DNA from: Micromonospora luteifusca
Lineage (GTDB): Bacteria > Actinomycetota > Actinomycetes > Mycobacteriales > Micromonosporaceae
Direction: 5' to 3'
Assembly (NCBI RefSeq): GCF_016907275.1
Contig: NZ_JAFBBP010000001.1
Span: 4,330,001-4,394,000, forward strand
Length of the DNA stretch: 64,000 nt
The notes under the pieces are model-generated. The model saw only the letters and a list, made by a program, of their open reading frames with translations. It did not search any database and was not told the DNA's origin. Position numbers and translations under genes: made by a program. Below are positions 26,346 through 37,011 of this stretch, piece after piece. Position 1 is the first letter of the stretch. Each line of letters opens with the position of its first letter.

Positions 26346-26439
26346 CGGGCGCGAGGTCCTGCCGCCCGCCGCCTGACGGGCGCGAGGTCCTGCCGCCCGC
26401 CGCCTGACGGGCGCGAGGTGCTGCCGCCCGCCGCCTGAC
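26328..26439. repeat. 31-bp tandem repeat made from the rdgB 3' end
   Basis: Copies start at 26328, 26359, 26390 and 26421 (the last partial). Unit 1 is the last five codons and stop of rdgB plus 13 bases. Each unit holds CGCCCG and CGGGCG arms for a small hairpin. Beyond the last copy CCGCCGC (26428-26434) pairs with GCGGCGG (26442-26448), a likely terminator between convergent rdgB and hutH. Confidence 0.95.
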
Positions 26440-26469
26440 CCGCGGCGGACGACAGCGACCCGGGGGAGG

Positions 26470-28008
26470 TCAGCCGAGCGGGCCGACCTCCCGTTCGATG
26501 GCGGCGCGCAGCTCCGGCCCGGCGACGACGGCACGGGCTGCCTCCATCACCGGGGCGAGGAACACGTCCGGCCCGGGTTCGCCGGCCGCCCCGCCCAGCG
26601 CGGCGACGGCGGCCCGACCGGCCGGTGACGGCTCCAGCGGTGCGCGCAGTTGCAGGCCGCGTACGCCGGCCAGCAACTCGACCGCGAGCAGGCTGGTGAG
26701 GTTGTCCAGCACCGTGCGTAGCTTCTTGGCCGCGGCCCAGCCCATCGAGACGTGGTCCTCCTGCATGCCACTGGTGGGCAGCGAGTCCACCGAGGCCGGG
26801 GCGGCCAGCCGACGGTTCTCGGCGACGATCCCGGCCGCCGTGTACTGGGCGATCATCAGCCCGGAGTTGACCCCGGCGTCGGGGGACAGGAACGCCGGCA
26901 GCTCGCGGGATCGGGTGACGTCGAGCAGCCGGTCCACCCGCCGCTCGGCGATCGCGCCCACCTCGGCGGCGGCGATGGCGAGGAAGTCCGCGGCGAAGCC
27001 GAGCGGTGCGCCGTGGAAGTTGCCCGTCGATTCGACCCGGCCGTCCGGCAGCACCACCGGGTTGTCCACCACGGACACCAGCTCCCGGCCGGCGACCGTG
27101 CGGACGAAGTCCAGGGTGTCGCGGGCCGCACCGGCCACCTGCGGGGCACACCGCATCGAGTACGCGTCCTGCACGGCGTGCGCCAGGTCGTCGCGGTGCG
27201 AGTCCATCACACGGGAGTCCTGGAGCAGCCGGTGGATGTTCGCCGCCGACGCCGCCTGACCGGGGTGCGGCCGGATCGCGTGCAGCTCGGGCAGGAAGGG
27301 CCGTTCCGAGCCGAGCATCGCCTCGATGGCCAACGCGGCCGTCACGTCGGCCATGGCGAACAGGTGCGCCGAGTCGTGGATGGCCAGGAGCAGCATGCCG
27401 AGCATGCCGTCCGTGCCGTTGATCAGCGCCAGCCCCTCCTTGGCGGCCAGCTCGATCGGCTTGAGCCCGGCGGCGGTCAGCGCGTCGGCCGCGTCCTGCC
27501 GCTCACCGGCCGGGCCGAGGACCCAGCCCTCGCCGAGCAGCACCAGCGCGCAGTGCGCCAGGGGCGCCAGGTCACCGGACGCGCCCAGCGAGCCGTGCTC
27601 CGGCACCCAGGGGGTGATGTCGTGGTTGAGCAGGTCGACCAGGGCCTCGGCGACCAGCGGGCGGACCCCGGAGCGGCCCAGCGCCAGCGACCGGACCCGC
27701 AGCAGCATCATGGCCCGGACCACCTCGCGGGGCATCGGGGCGCCCACCCCGGCCGCGTGTGAGCGGATCAGCGCGTGTTGCAGCTCGGCCCGCCGTTCCG
27801 GGGCGATGAACGTGTTGGCCAGCGCCCCGAACCCCGTGGAGACCCCGTAGACGGGACGGCCGGACGACTCGATGCCGTCCACGATGGCCCGGCTGGTCGC
27901 CATCGCCTCGATGGTGGCCGGGTCGAGGACGACGGTGGCGGTGGCGCGGGCCACCGCGAGCACGTCGTCGGCGGAAATTCCGGTGGGCTGGATGGTCACG
28001 GTCGTCAT
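26470..28008 (-). CDS. hutH: Histidine ammonia-lyase
   Basis: 512 residues. It removes ammonia from histidine to give urocanate, the first step of histidine breakdown. The autocatalytic MIO cofactor triad Ala-Ser-Gly is in [14 protein letters not shown]. Also seen: [15 protein letters not shown] and the Gln/Glu region [12 protein letters not shown] 28008 overlaps the hutI stop as ATGA. It is the last gene of the minus-strand hut operon although it acts first. Confidence 0.95.
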   Translation of the reverse strand: MTTVTIQPTGISADDVLAVARATATVVLDPATIEAMATSRAIVDGIESSGRPVYGVSTGFGALANTFIAPERRAELQHALIRSHAAGVGAPMPREVVRAMMLLRVRSLALGRSGVRPLVAEALVDLLNHDITPWVPEHGSLGASGDLAPLAHCALVLLGEGWVLGPAGERQDAADALTAAGLKPIELAAKEGLALINGTDGMLGMLLLAIHDSAHLFAMADVTAALAIEAMLGSERPFLPELHAIRPHPGQAASAANIHRLLQDSRVMDSHRDDLAHAVQDAYSMRCAPQVAGAARDTLDFVRTVAGRELVSVVDNPVVLPDGRVESTGNFHGAPLGFAADFLAIAAAEVGAIAERRVDRLLDVTRSRELPAFLSPDAGVNSGLMIAQYTAAGIVAENRRLAAPASVDSLPTSGMQEDHVSMGWAAAKKLRTVLDNLTSLLAVELLAGVRGLQLRAPLEPSPAGRAAVAALGGAAGEPGPDVFLAPVMEAARAVVAGPELRAAIEREVGPLG

Positions 28009-29189
28009 TGGGGCACTCCGTTGCGCATTACCTGGCGGATCAAGGGGACACCGGGCCGGTAGGCCAGGTGCAGGTACGACGGCGCGTCCAGGACGACGAG
28101 GTCGGCCCGGGCGCCGGGGGTGAGGACGCCGATGTCGTCGCGGCGCAGCGCCCGCGCGCCACCGGCGGTCGCGGCCCAGACCGCCTCCGCCGGGGTCATC
28201 CGCATCTCACGGACCGCGAGGGCCACACAGAACGGCATCGACGAGGTGTACGACGAGCCGGGGTTGCAGTCGGTGGCCAACGCCACGGTGACACCGGCGT
28301 CGAGCAGCCGGCGGGCATCCGGGTACGGCGACCGGGTGGAGAACTCGGCACCGGGCAGCAGAGTCGCCACTGTGCGGGTCCCCGACCCGTCGCTGTGCGC
28401 GGTGCCGGCCAGCGCGGCCACGTCGGCGTCACTGAGGTGGGTGCAGTGGTCGACGCTGGCCGCGCCCAGCTCCACCCCGAGCTGAACGCCCGGGCCGGGA
28501 CCGAGCTGGTTGGCGTGGATCCGCACGCCCAGCCCCGCGGCCCGACCGCAGGCCAGGATGGCCCGGGCCTGGTCGACGTCGAAGGCACCCCGCTCGCAGA
28601 ACACGTCGACCCACTTCGCGTACGGCGCGGCGGCGGCCAGCATCGGCCCACAGACCAGTCCGACGTAGTCGTCGGGGCGGTCGGCGTACTCGGCGGGCAC
28701 CACGTGCGCCCCGAGGAAGGTGGTCTCTCCGCTCGCCTCGGCGGCGATCCGCAGCGAGCGGGCCTCGTCGGCGACGGTCAGCCCGTACCCACTCTTGATC
28801 TCGATGGTCGTGGTGCCCTGGCGCAGCGCCTCCCCGGTCAGCCGGCGCACGGTGGCCCGCAGCTCGTCGTCGGTGGCGGCCCGGGTCGCGCCGACCGTGG
28901 TCCGGATGCCGCCGCCGGTGTAGGGCTCACCGGCCATCCGGGCGCCGAACTCGGCGGCCCGGTCCCCGGCGAAGACCAGGTGGGCATGGCTGTCCACGAA
29001 GCCGGGCAGCACGGCTGCTCCACCGGCGTCGACTCGCCGGTCGGCGGCCGGCGCGTGCGCGGACGGCCCGACCCAGGCCACCCGGCCCTCCTCGATGAGC
29101 ACGGCGGCGTCGCGGCGGATGCCCAGCGGGCCCTCGCCGGCGCCGTTGGTGACCAGCTCCCCGATGTTGTCGACCAGCACGCTGCTCAT
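28005..29189 (-). CDS. hutI: Imidazolonepropionase
   Basis: 394 residues, amidohydrolase barrel. It opens 4-imidazolone-5-propionate to N-formimino-L-glutamate, step three of the pathway. Metal ligands in [13 protein letters not shown], later His in GAHVVP and IHANQLG, and Asp in [15 protein letters not shown] 29189 is used; GTG 29195, two codons earlier, would overlap the hutF stop as GTGA and is equally possible. Its own stop overlaps the hutH start. Confidence 0.93.
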   Translation of the reverse strand: MSSVLVDNIGELVTNGAGEGPLGIRRDAAVLIEEGRVAWVGPSAHAPAADRRVDAGGAAVLPGFVDSHAHLVFAGDRAAEFGARMAGEPYTGGGIRTTVGATRAATDDELRATVRRLTGEALRQGTTTIEIKSGYGLTVADEARSLRIAAEASGETTFLGAHVVPAEYADRPDDYVGLVCGPMLAAAAPYAKWVDVFCERGAFDVDQARAILACGRAAGLGVRIHANQLGPGPGVQLGVELGAASVDHCTHLSDADVAALAGTAHSDGSGTRTVATLLPGAEFSTRSPYPDARRLLDAGVTVALATDCNPGSSYTSSMPFCVALAVREMRMTPAEAVWAATAGGARALRRDDIGVLTPGARADLVVLDAPSYLHLAYRPGVPLIRQVMRNGVPQ

Positions 29190-29191
29190 GC

Positions 29192-30559
29192 TCACGCGGG
29201 AGTCACCGCCTCGATGGCCGCCGACAACTCGGCCGGCACGTCCACGCTCAGGTGCCGGCCCTCGGCCACCACCACCCGGCCATCCACCACGACCTGCTGG
29301 ACATCGGCCGTGGAGGCCGCGAAGAACACGCCCACCGGCGGCACGCCGGCGAGGCGGGCGCTGTCCAGCCGTACCGTCACCAGGTCGGCGCGTGCGCCGA
29401 CGGCGATCCTCCCGGCGTCGGCCCAGCCCAGCGCGGCGTGCCCGGCGGCGCTGGCCGCCGTCAGCAGATCGACCGGCGCGAAGTGGCCACGGCGGCGGGT
29501 ACGCAGTCGCTCGTCCAACTCCACCGCCCGGGCCTCCTCGAACAGGTCGATCACGGCGTGGCTGTCGCTGCCCAGGCTCAACCGGATCCCCATGTCGGCC
29601 ATTCGGCGGGCCGGGCCGATCCCGTCGGCGAGGTCCCGCTCGGTGGTCGGGCAGAGGCAGACCCCGGTCCGGCTGTCCGCGAGCAGTGTCAGGTCGCCGC
29701 TGGTCGGGTGGGTGGCGTGCACGGCGGTGGTGTCCGGCCCGAGCACGCCGTGCTCGGCGAGCAGTGCGGTGGGCGTACGCCCGTGCACGGCCCGGCACTC
29801 GTCGTTCTCCGCGGGCTGCTCGGAGAGGTGCACGTGCAGTGGCGCCTGCCGCTCCCGTGCCCAGTCCGCGACCGTGCGGAGCTGGTCGGCCGGGACCGCC
29901 CGCACCGAGTGCACGGCCGCGCCGACCCGGGCGTGCGAGTCCGTCGGCTGGAACGCGGTCGCCCGCTCGGCCCAGCGGGCCGCGTCGCCGTCGCCGAAGC
30001 GGCGCTGCGGCCCGGCGAGAGCCTGACCATCCACCGTGGCGGTCAGGTAGCAGGTGTCCAGCAGGGTGAGCCGGATACCGGCGTGCGCGGCAGCCTCAAC
30101 CAGCGCCGCGCCCATCGCGTTCGGGTCGGCGTAGGCGCCGCCGTCCGGCCGGTGGTGCAGGTAGTGGAACTCGCCCACGCAGGTGATCCCGGCGAGCGCC
30201 ATCTCGGCGTAGACCGCCCGGGCCAGGGCGAGGTAGGTGTCCGGGTCCAGCCGGTCAGCGACGGCGTACATCTGGTCCCGCCAGGTCCAGAAATCGCCCC
30301 GACCACCGTGGGTACGCCCGCGCAGCGCCCGGTGGAAGGCGTGCGAGTGCACGTTGGACAGCCCGGGCAGGGTGAGGCCGGGCAACCGGGTGGCGTCCCG
30401 CAGCACCTCGATCCCCGCCGAGGGGCCGCCGGTCCCGAGCAGCGGCGTGAGCGCCGCGATCCGGCCGTCCTCGACCTCGATCAGCACGTCGGGAGTGGGT
30501 TCGGCGTGCTCGGGCAGCCAGGCGTACTCGGCGAGCCAACGGGTCGGTGTCACCGGCAT
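29192..30559 (-). CDS. hutF: Formimidoylglutamate deiminase
   Basis: 455 residues, amidohydrolase superfamily. It deiminates N-formimino-L-glutamate to N-formyl-L-glutamate plus ammonia, the step that marks the HutF branch. Seen: [24 protein letters not shown] (family signature), [19 protein letters not shown] and [17 protein letters not shown] with metal-binding His and Asp. ATG 30559 overlaps the upstream M20 gene by 10 bases. Confidence 0.93.
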   Translation of the reverse strand: MPVTPTRWLAEYAWLPEHAEPTPDVLIEVEDGRIAALTPLLGTGGPSAGIEVLRDATRLPGLTLPGLSNVHSHAFHRALRGRTHGGRGDFWTWRDQMYAVADRLDPDTYLALARAVYAEMALAGITCVGEFHYLHHRPDGGAYADPNAMGAALVEAAAHAGIRLTLLDTCYLTATVDGQALAGPQRRFGDGDAARWAERATAFQPTDSHARVGAAVHSVRAVPADQLRTVADWARERQAPLHVHLSEQPAENDECRAVHGRTPTALLAEHGVLGPDTTAVHATHPTSGDLTLLADSRTGVCLCPTTERDLADGIGPARRMADMGIRLSLGSDSHAVIDLFEEARAVELDERLRTRRRGHFAPVDLLTAASAAGHAALGWADAGRIAVGARADLVTVRLDSARLAGVPPVGVFFAASTADVQQVVVDGRVVVAEGRHLSVDVPAELSAAIEAVTPA

Positions 30560-31752
30560 GTCAGCTCCTCGAGGACCCGGGCCAGCGCCCGCACGCCGGC
30601 GGCGCAGTCGTCGTCGGTGGCCGCCTCGGCGGGAGAGTGCGACACCCCGGTCGGGTTGCGCACGAACAGCATCGCGGTGGGCAGGTGCGCGGCGAGCACC
30701 CCGGCGTCGTGCCCCGCACCGGTCGGCAGCACCGGCGCGTCCAGCAGCGTGGCCAGCCGTTCGGCCAGCCCGCCGTCGAAGGCGACAAGCGGCGTCGCCG
30801 ACTCCTCGGTGACCGTCACCACCGTACCGTCGCGCCGGGCCCGCTCGGCGGCCTTGCCCCAGACCGCGTCGACCAGACCGGTCAGCGTCTGCGGGTCGGC
30901 CGCCCGGGCGTCCAGCCAGCCGGTCACCTTCGACGGGATCGCGTTGGTGGCGTTCGGTTCGACGGCGACCCGGCCCACCGTGGCGTGCGCGCCACGCAGC
31001 CGGGCCTCCTTGTTGGCCGCCAGCACCGTGAACGCGTACGTGAGCATCGGGTCGCGCCGGTCGGCCATCCGGGTCGTACCCGCGTGGTTGCCCTCGCCGA
31101 CGACGTCGAAGCGCCACCGGCCGTGCGGCCAGATCGCGCTGGCCACCGCGACCGGCGCGTCGGTGTCGACGAGCGCGCGGCCCTGCTCGACGTGCAACTC
31201 CACGAAGGCGCCGATCCGGCCCAGCAGCTCCGGTCGGGCACCCGCCGGCCGGTCGCCGAGCGCTTCGGCGAAGCTCACCCCGGCCGCGTCGCGAAGGCCG
31301 GCCGCGCGATCCGGCGGCAGAGCGCCGGTGAGCAGCCGCGACCCCAGACACGGTACGCCGAAACGCGCACCCTCCTCCTCGACGAACGCGGCCAGCACCA
31401 GCGGCCGGGTCGGAGTGACACCAGCGGCGCGCAACTCGTCCACGGCGAGGAACGCGCTGACGATGCCGAGCGGCCCGTCGTACGCCCCGCCGTGCGGCAC
31501 CGAGTCGAAGTGGCTGCCGGTGAGCACCGCGTCGGAGGCCTCCGGGTCACCCCAGTGGGCGAACAGGTTGCCGTTGCCGTCCTCGGTCACCGGCAGGCCC
31601 CGGCGTTCGGCCTGCGCTCGGAACCAGGCCCGCAGCTCGATGTCCGGCTCGGTCAACGCGTACCGCAGGTAGCCGCCGCTGACGGCGTCCCGCCCGACCG
31701 GCGCGATCTCGTCCCACAGCGCCCGGAACCGGGCAGAAAGGTCGTCGCTCAT
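30550..31752 (-). CDS. M20-family amidohydrolase (allantoate/N-carbamoyl type), possible N-formylglutamate hydrolase
   Basis: 400 residues, dinuclear-metal M20 amidase of the allantoate amidohydrolase/hydantoinase group. Metal and catalytic motifs: [40 protein letters not shown] and the late His of GVSHSPAE. By similarity alone it would be named allantoate amidohydrolase. But it sits inside the hut operon, with ATGA overlap to hutU and a 10-base overlap to hutF, and no HutG is present. It is therefore a good candidate for the last step, N-formylglutamate to glutamate plus formate. That role is inferred from position. Confidence 0.8.
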   Translation of the reverse strand: MSDDLSARFRALWDEIAPVGRDAVSGGYLRYALTEPDIELRAWFRAQAERRGLPVTEDGNGNLFAHWGDPEASDAVLTGSHFDSVPHGGAYDGPLGIVSAFLAVDELRAAGVTPTRPLVLAAFVEEEGARFGVPCLGSRLLTGALPPDRAAGLRDAAGVSFAEALGDRPAGARPELLGRIGAFVELHVEQGRALVDTDAPVAVASAIWPHGRWRFDVVGEGNHAGTTRMADRRDPMLTYAFTVLAANKEARLRGAHATVGRVAVEPNATNAIPSKVTGWLDARAADPQTLTGLVDAVWGKAAERARRDGTVVTVTEESATPLVAFDGGLAERLATLLDAPVLPTGAGHDAGVLAAHLPTAMLFVRNPTGVSHSPAEAATDDDCAAGVRALARVLEELTCR

Positions 31753-33404
31753 GCGGTGCCCTCGGTCATGGGGGTACGGACTCCGGTGCGCTCGGCGACG
31801 TCGCGGGCGATGTCGTAGCCGGCGTCGACGTGCCGGATCACGCCCATCGCCGGGTCGTTGGTGAGCACCCGCTCGATCTTCTGCCCGGCGAGGGCGGTGC
31901 CGTCGGCCACGCAGACCTGCCCGGCGTGGATCGACCGGCCGATGCCCACCCCGCCACCGTGGTGGATGGACACCCAGGAGGCGCCGCTGGCCGTGTTGAC
32001 CAGGGCATTGAGCAGCGGCCAGTCGGCGATCGCGTCGGAGCCGTCGGCCATCGCCTCGGTCTCCCGGTACGGGCTGGCCACACTGCCAGCATCGAGGTGG
32101 TCCCGACCGATGACGACCGGGGCGGAGAGTTCGCCGGAGGCGACCATGTCGTTGAAGCGGACGCCCGCCCGGTCCCGTTCGCCGTACCCGAGCCAGCAGA
32201 TCCGGGCCGGCAGGCCCTGGAAGGCGACCCGTTCGCCGGCCAGCCGGATCCAGCGGGCCAGCGGCTCGTTCTCCGGGAACAGCTCCAGGATGGCCCGGTC
32301 GGTGGCCGCGATGTCGGCGGGGTCGCCGGAGAGCGCCGCCCACCGGAACGGGCCCTTGCCCTCGGAGAACAACGGCCGGATGTACGCGGGCACGAAGCCC
32401 GGAAAGTCGAAGGCGCGCTGGTAGCCGGCGAGCTGTGCCTCGCCGCGGATCGAGTTGCCGTAGTCGAACACCTCGGCGCCGGCGTCGAGGAAACCGACCA
32501 TCGCGGCCACGTGCCGAGCCATCGACGACCGGGCCCGGTCGGTGAACTCGGCCGGCTTCGCCGCCGCGTACTCCCGGGCGTCGGCCAACTCCACACCCAC
32601 CGGCAGGTACGACAGCGGGTCGTGGGCGCTGGTCTGGTCGGTCACGATGTCGATCTCCACGCCCTGCACCAGGAGTTCGGGGAAGACCACCGCCGCGTTG
32701 CCGACCACGCCGACGGAGAGCGCGCGCCGGTCCCGCTTCGCGGCGAGCACCCGTTGCACCGCGTCGTCCAGCGAGTCGGCGACCTCGTCCAGGTAGCGGT
32801 CGTGCACCCGACGGTCGAGCCGGGTGCGGTCAACGTCGACGATCAGGCAGACGCCACCGTTCATGGTGACCGCGAGCGGCTGCGCCCCGCCCATCCCACC
32901 GCAGCCCGCGGTCAGCGTCAGCGTGCCCGCGAGGTCGCCGCCGAACCTCTTGGCGGCCACCGCCGCGAACGTCTCGTAGGTGCCCTGGAGGATGCCCTGG
33001 GTGCCGATGTAGATCCACGAACCGGCGGTCATCTGCCCGTACATGGTCAGCCCGAGCTGTTCGAGGCGGCGAAACTCCGGCCAGGTCGCCCAGTCGCCGA
33101 CCAGGTTCGAGTTGGCCAGCAGCACCCGGGGCGCCCACTCGTGGGTGCGGAGCACGCCGACCGGACGGCCGGACTGCACCAGCATCGTCTCGTCCTCGCG
33201 CAGATCGGTCAGGGTGCGGACCAACGCGTGGTACGACGGCCAGTCCCGGGCCGCCTTGCCGGTGCCGCCGTAGACGACCAGGTCGTCGGGGCGTTCGGCC
33301 ACCTCGGGGTCGAGGTTGTTCATCAACATCCGCAGGGCGGCCTCCTGCTGCCACCCACGGGCGGTGAGCTTGCTGCCCCGTGCGGCACGGACTGGCTGGG
33401 TCAT
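31749..33404 (-). CDS. hutU: Urocanate hydratase
   Basis: 551 residues, full length. It hydrates urocanate to imidazolonepropionate using NAD+ as an electrophile. Seen: [31 protein letters not shown], the glycine-rich [24 protein letters not shown] and [18 protein letters not shown] 33404 has GGAGG upstream. First enzyme gene of the operon, 16 bases after the regulator. Confidence 0.95.
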   Translation of the reverse strand: MTQPVRAARGSKLTARGWQQEAALRMLMNNLDPEVAERPDDLVVYGGTGKAARDWPSYHALVRTLTDLREDETMLVQSGRPVGVLRTHEWAPRVLLANSNLVGDWATWPEFRRLEQLGLTMYGQMTAGSWIYIGTQGILQGTYETFAAVAAKRFGGDLAGTLTLTAGCGGMGGAQPLAVTMNGGVCLIVDVDRTRLDRRVHDRYLDEVADSLDDAVQRVLAAKRDRRALSVGVVGNAAVVFPELLVQGVEIDIVTDQTSAHDPLSYLPVGVELADAREYAAAKPAEFTDRARSSMARHVAAMVGFLDAGAEVFDYGNSIRGEAQLAGYQRAFDFPGFVPAYIRPLFSEGKGPFRWAALSGDPADIAATDRAILELFPENEPLARWIRLAGERVAFQGLPARICWLGYGERDRAGVRFNDMVASGELSAPVVIGRDHLDAGSVASPYRETEAMADGSDAIADWPLLNALVNTASGASWVSIHHGGGVGIGRSIHAGQVCVADGTALAGQKIERVLTNDPAMGVIRHVDAGYDIARDVAERTGVRTPMTEGTA

Positions 33405-33420
33405 CTCGGGTCTCCTCCGG

Positions 33421-34272
33421 TCATCCGCGGAACAACTGACGGCGGGCCGCGGAGGCCTCGAAGGCCTCCAGTCGGCGCTGGGTGTCGGCCGGCGCGGCGT
33501 CGCAGATCGCCTGCAACAGCACCATGGCCAGGGTCATCGGGGCGGTGTGCAGGTCGAAGACGAGCTGCGCGCCGACCGCCGCGGGCAGCACCACGTCGGC
33601 GTGCTCGGTGGCGGGGCTGACCGGTGAGTCGGTGATCGCCACCACGGTCAGCCCGGCGGCGCGGGCGTCGCCCAGCGCGTCCAGGGTCTCCCGGGGGTAG
33701 CGGGGCAGCACGAAGGCGAGCAGCGCGGAAGCCCCGGCCTCGGCCGCCTGCTCCAGGCGGTCGGTGAGCAGGCTGCCGCCGTCGTCGAGCACCCGCACGT
33801 CCGGGTGCACCTTGGCCGCGAAGTAGGCGAAGTACGCGGCCAGCGGCGCGGCGGCGCGCAGGCCGAGCACCGGCAGCGGGCGGCTCTGCGCGAGCATCCG
33901 CCCGGTCTCGGCGATCCGGTCCCGGTCGGCCAACTGACCGGCCAGTCGGTCCAGGTTGCCCATCTCCGCGCGTACCGCCTGCTGCAGCTCGTTGCCGGCG
34001 TCCGCCGATCCGTCTGAAGTGGCGATGGTGAGGTCGCGCAGTCGGCGGCGCAGCGCCGGGTAGCCGTCGTGGCCGAGCGCGACGGCGAACCGGGTGACCG
34101 ACGGCTGGCTGACGCCGGCCAGCTCGGCGACCTCGGCGGCGGACAGGTACGCCACGGTGGGCGCGTGCTGCACGAGGCAGTGCGCGATCCGGCGCTGCGT
34201 GGGGGTGAGCCGAACCCCTTGGAACAGGTCGATCACCCGGTCAACGGGTGCGACGACAGTCCCTTCATTCAT
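33421..34272 (-). CDS. RpiR/MurR-family regulator of the hut operon
   Basis: 283 residues. N-terminal RpiR helix-turn-helix ([20 protein letters not shown], about residues 43-62) and C-terminal SIS sugar-isomerase-like domain (about 120-270: [18 protein letters not shown]). SIS domains usually bind phosphosugars, but in actinobacteria RpiR-type genes also sit at hut operons. It is the first gene of the operon, so it likely controls itself and hutU onward. A 12-base palindrome lies 9 bases upstream of its start. Confidence 0.85.
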   Translation of the reverse strand: MNEGTVVAPVDRVIDLFQGVRLTPTQRRIAHCLVQHAPTVAYLSAAEVAELAGVSQPSVTRFAVALGHDGYPALRRRLRDLTIATSDGSADAGNELQQAVRAEMGNLDRLAGQLADRDRIAETGRMLAQSRPLPVLGLRAAAPLAAYFAYFAAKVHPDVRVLDDGGSLLTDRLEQAAEAGASALLAFVLPRYPRETLDALGDARAAGLTVVAITDSPVSPATEHADVVLPAAVGAQLVFDLHTAPMTLAMVLLQAICDAAPADTQRRLEAFEASAARRQLFRG

Positions 34273-34280
34273 GGGCTGAC

Positions 34281-34292
34281 TCTATGCATAGA
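34281..34292. promoter_or_regulatory. Candidate operator of the hut regulator
   Basis: TCTATGCATAGA is a perfect 12-base palindrome 9 bases before the RpiR-type start, followed at once by GAAACTTTC (34291-34299), another small palindrome. AT-rich in a GC-rich context. Confidence 0.45.
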
Positions 34293-34400
34293 AACTTTCA
34301 CGAGCAACCGACGCCCACCCGCCAATGGCTGTCGGTCGGGGCAGGCTGAGTTGGCCGACGGTCGGTACTATCCGCACGGCGGTTCAACGGAGGAGTGTGC

Positions 34401-35693
34401 ATGCAGCCGGAAGGCCCTTACAGGTTCACCCATGTGCTCGGCGGGTCTCCGGTGGGCAAGGCATGGGCCGGGATCGACGAACAGGGCAGATCCGTCACGG
34501 TGGCGGTGCTCGACGCAGCCGTGGCCGCCACGGCCGGGTGGCGAGAGGCGTTCTCCGGAGCGGCCGACCTGCTGGCCCAGTCGGCCGACCCGACGCCCTA
34601 CACGTACGCCGACTTCTCGGCCGCCGCGCCCTGGGTGGCCTACTCGGCGGAGGTCGGCCCCGGCGCGGAAAAGCTGTTCCGGGCTCTCGGCGTCGACTAC
34701 ACCCCCGCCCCGACGACAGTCCCACCGACCTCCGCCCCACCGTCGGTGTCCGCGCCCCCCTCGGTGTCCGCGCCTCCCGTGTCAGCCCCGCCGCAACCCG
34801 TCTCCGGTGGGCCACCGGCCCCGTGGGCGATGCAGGCCGCTCCGATCCCGAGCCAACTGGTGTCCGCCACCCAACACCCCATCTCCGGTGTACCCGCCTC
34901 TCCGGCCGCGGTGACCTCGTCGCCACCGGCGGTCCCCATCCCGACGAGCGGGCCGGGCGGCGACGCGTTCGCGCCACCGGTCCGCCGCATCGCCCCATCC
35001 GCGCGGCCGCCTCGGCGGACCGGCCTCTGGATCGGCATCGCCGCGCTGGTCCTGGTGGTCCTCGCCGGTGCCGGCGGCGTGGCGCTGTGGAAGGGCTCGG
35101 GCGGCGAGGACACCCCCACGGTGACTGCGTCCGGCAGCTCCCTCGGGCCGCCGCCCCTGCCGACCGCGCCGCCACAGGCGCCCGGCATCGAGCCGCCGAA
35201 GCCGGGGGCATGGCCGACCCAATGGCCGAAGTACAACGAGCGGGATGAGGTGCAGACCCTGACCGACCTCGACGGGGTCGGCTTCCCGGTCAAGCTTCCG
35301 ATGGACTGGAAGTGTGCTCTCGCGGCCCGCGCCGTCGGCTTCATAAAGTACAACTGCGGGAACACCGCCCCGGGCGAGCAGATGATCGGCGGCGAGTTGA
35401 TTGTGCGAAGCTGCCCCGCGCCGTGCAACGAGCAGTGGCAGAACGCGATGCGCGCCGTCGAGGAGGCATGGGGCGCGCAGTGGGTTCGCAGCGGCCAGCA
35501 CGCGAGCTACGCCGAGCAGATCATCGAGGCCAACGGCACGAAGCGGCACGGGCTGGTCGTGGTCGCCTACGTCCGCAGCGGCGAGGCCGGCATGATCGAC
35601 CGGCAGGTGGTGATCCGGATGACCTCGCCGGTGGAGAGCGCGTACCTACTGCGCCGCTTCGCCAGCTACATCCGGGATGTCACAGTCTTCTGA
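34401..35693 (+). CDS. Membrane-anchored protein with kinase N-lobe-like start and extracellular domain
   Basis: 430 residues; function unknown. ATG 34401 fits GGAGGA at 34389-34394. Residues about 4-40 resemble the first strands of a Ser/Thr kinase (YRFTHVLGGSPVGKAWAGID, then VTVAVLD), but no catalytic loop follows. About 95-210 is a Pro/Ser/Val-rich disordered stretch. About 220-242 is a single membrane span (LWIGIAALVLVVLAGAGGVA). About 285-430 is an outside domain with paired cysteines (WKCALAA, KYNCGN, RSCPAPCNEQW). The layout is like a PASTA-type receptor kinase that lost its kinase. It stands alone before the exopolysaccharide locus. Confidence 0.5.
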   Translation: MQPEGPYRFTHVLGGSPVGKAWAGIDEQGRSVTVAVLDAAVAATAGWREAFSGAADLLAQSADPTPYTYADFSAAAPWVAYSAEVGPGAEKLFRALGVDYTPAPTTVPPTSAPPSVSAPPSVSAPPVSAPPQPVSGGPPAPWAMQAAPIPSQLVSATQHPISGVPASPAAVTSSPPAVPIPTSGPGGDAFAPPVRRIAPSARPPRRTGLWIGIAALVLVVLAGAGGVALWKGSGGEDTPTVTASGSSLGPPPLPTAPPQAPGIEPPKPGAWPTQWPKYNERDEVQTLTDLDGVGFPVKLPMDWKCALAARAVGFIKYNCGNTAPGEQMIGGELIVRSCPAPCNEQWQNAMRAVEEAWGAQWVRSGQHASYAEQIIEANGTKRHGLVVVAYVRSGEAGMIDRQVVIRMTSPVESAYLLRRFASYIRDVTVF

Positions 35694-35782
35694 GCACGCC
35701 CGCAGGGTCGCCGCCCTGGTTCGACCGGATCTCTATTGCAGCGAGTGTGACCGGTGACCCGGTCGCCTAAGGGGAAAAGTCA

Positions 35783-36904
35783 ATGAGCCTCGCTTCGTCC
35801 ACACCCCACGCGGGTCTGCGGCCCCTGGCCGACCGGTCGGTCGCTCTAATCCATGAGTGGTTCGGTGCGACCGGCGGCTCGGAGCAGGTCTTCCTGAGCA
35901 TGGCCGACGTGGTGCCGCACGCGGATCGCTTCGTCCTGTGGAAGGACGACGATGCCACTGTGGACCAGGGGATCCATGAGTCCTGGATGGCCAAGACGCC
36001 GCTGCGGCGCAGCAAGGCGCTCGCGCTCCCGCTGATGCCGTTGACGTGGCGGACGCTGACCCGAAAGAAGTACGATTTCGTCATCTCGTCGAGCCACGCC
36101 TTCGCGCACACGGTCAAGATCGGCGACCCGGACGAGACCCGGCACCTGAGTTACGTGCACTCGCCGGCCCGCTATGTCTGGAGCCCCGAACTGGACCAGC
36201 GGGGTGCGAACGCTGTGCTCGCACCGATGCGCGCCGTGCTGCAGGCCGGGGACAAGCGGCTGAGCCGGCACGTCCACAGCTACGCGGCGAACTCGATGGA
36301 GGTCCAGGCACGGATCCGCCGATTCTGGGGCCGCGACGCACGGGTGATCAACCCTCCGGTGGAGGTGGAGTACTTCGGCGCGGCTCCGCAGGAGGTTCGT
36401 AACCAGGAGCGCCGCTACCTGCTGGGCGTCGGCCGCTGGATCCCGTACAAGAACTTCGACCTGATGATCGAGATTGCCGGCGCGGCCCGGCTGCCGCTGG
36501 TGATCGCCGGCGGCGGCCCAGAAGAGGAGAATCTGCGTCGGCTGGCCGCCCGAGCCGACGTGCCGGTGGAGTTCGAGTTCCGGCCGACGACAGAGCGGCT
36601 CCGCGAGCTGTACTGGGGCGCCGTGGCACTGCTCTACCCGGCGCTTGAGGACTTCGGCATGATTCCGGTGGAGGCGCAGGCCTGCGGCACACCGGTGGTG
36701 GGCTGGGCCCGCGGCGGGCTGTTGGAGACCGTTGTCACCGGCCAGACCGGGTTCCTGTTGAACGAGACCGACCCGGCTGCGTACGTGGACCCGATTCGTC
36801 AGGCGGCGTTGCTGCCCCCGTCCGGGCCGATCGCGAACGCCCAAAGGTTCACGCCACAGGCCTTCCAGGCGAACATCGCCACCTGGTTGACGGACGAGGC
36901 ATAG
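35783..36904 (+). CDS. GT4 glycosyltransferase
   Basis: 373 residues, GT-B fold. N-terminal domain begins VALIHEWFGATGGSEQVFLS with the acceptor-side glycine loop; it has YVHSPARYVWSPE, common in mannosyl/fucosyl transferases of polysaccharide loci. The donor side shows LLGVGRWIPYKNFDLMI and PALEDFGMIPVEAQACGTPVV (the E-x7-E block). AAGGGGAAAAG precedes ATG 35783. First gene of the exopolysaccharide locus. Linkage and sugar unknown. Confidence 0.85.
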   Translation: MSLASSTPHAGLRPLADRSVALIHEWFGATGGSEQVFLSMADVVPHADRFVLWKDDDATVDQGIHESWMAKTPLRRSKALALPLMPLTWRTLTRKKYDFVISSSHAFAHTVKIGDPDETRHLSYVHSPARYVWSPELDQRGANAVLAPMRAVLQAGDKRLSRHVHSYAANSMEVQARIRRFWGRDARVINPPVEVEYFGAAPQEVRNQERRYLLGVGRWIPYKNFDLMIEIAGAARLPLVIAGGGPEEENLRRLAARADVPVEFEFRPTTERLRELYWGAVALLYPALEDFGMIPVEAQACGTPVVGWARGGLLETVVTGQTGFLLNETDPAAYVDPIRQAALLPPSGPIANAQRFTPQAFQANIATWLTDEA

Positions 36905-37011
36905 CCGCTCGGCCAGCCCCGCTGGTAGGGAGACCTCAGGTCTTGGCTTCACCTGCCGGTTCCCTTAATCTTGCGCCGGGTCTGAGTGCGCTGCGAGCTG
37001 GAGATGATTTT

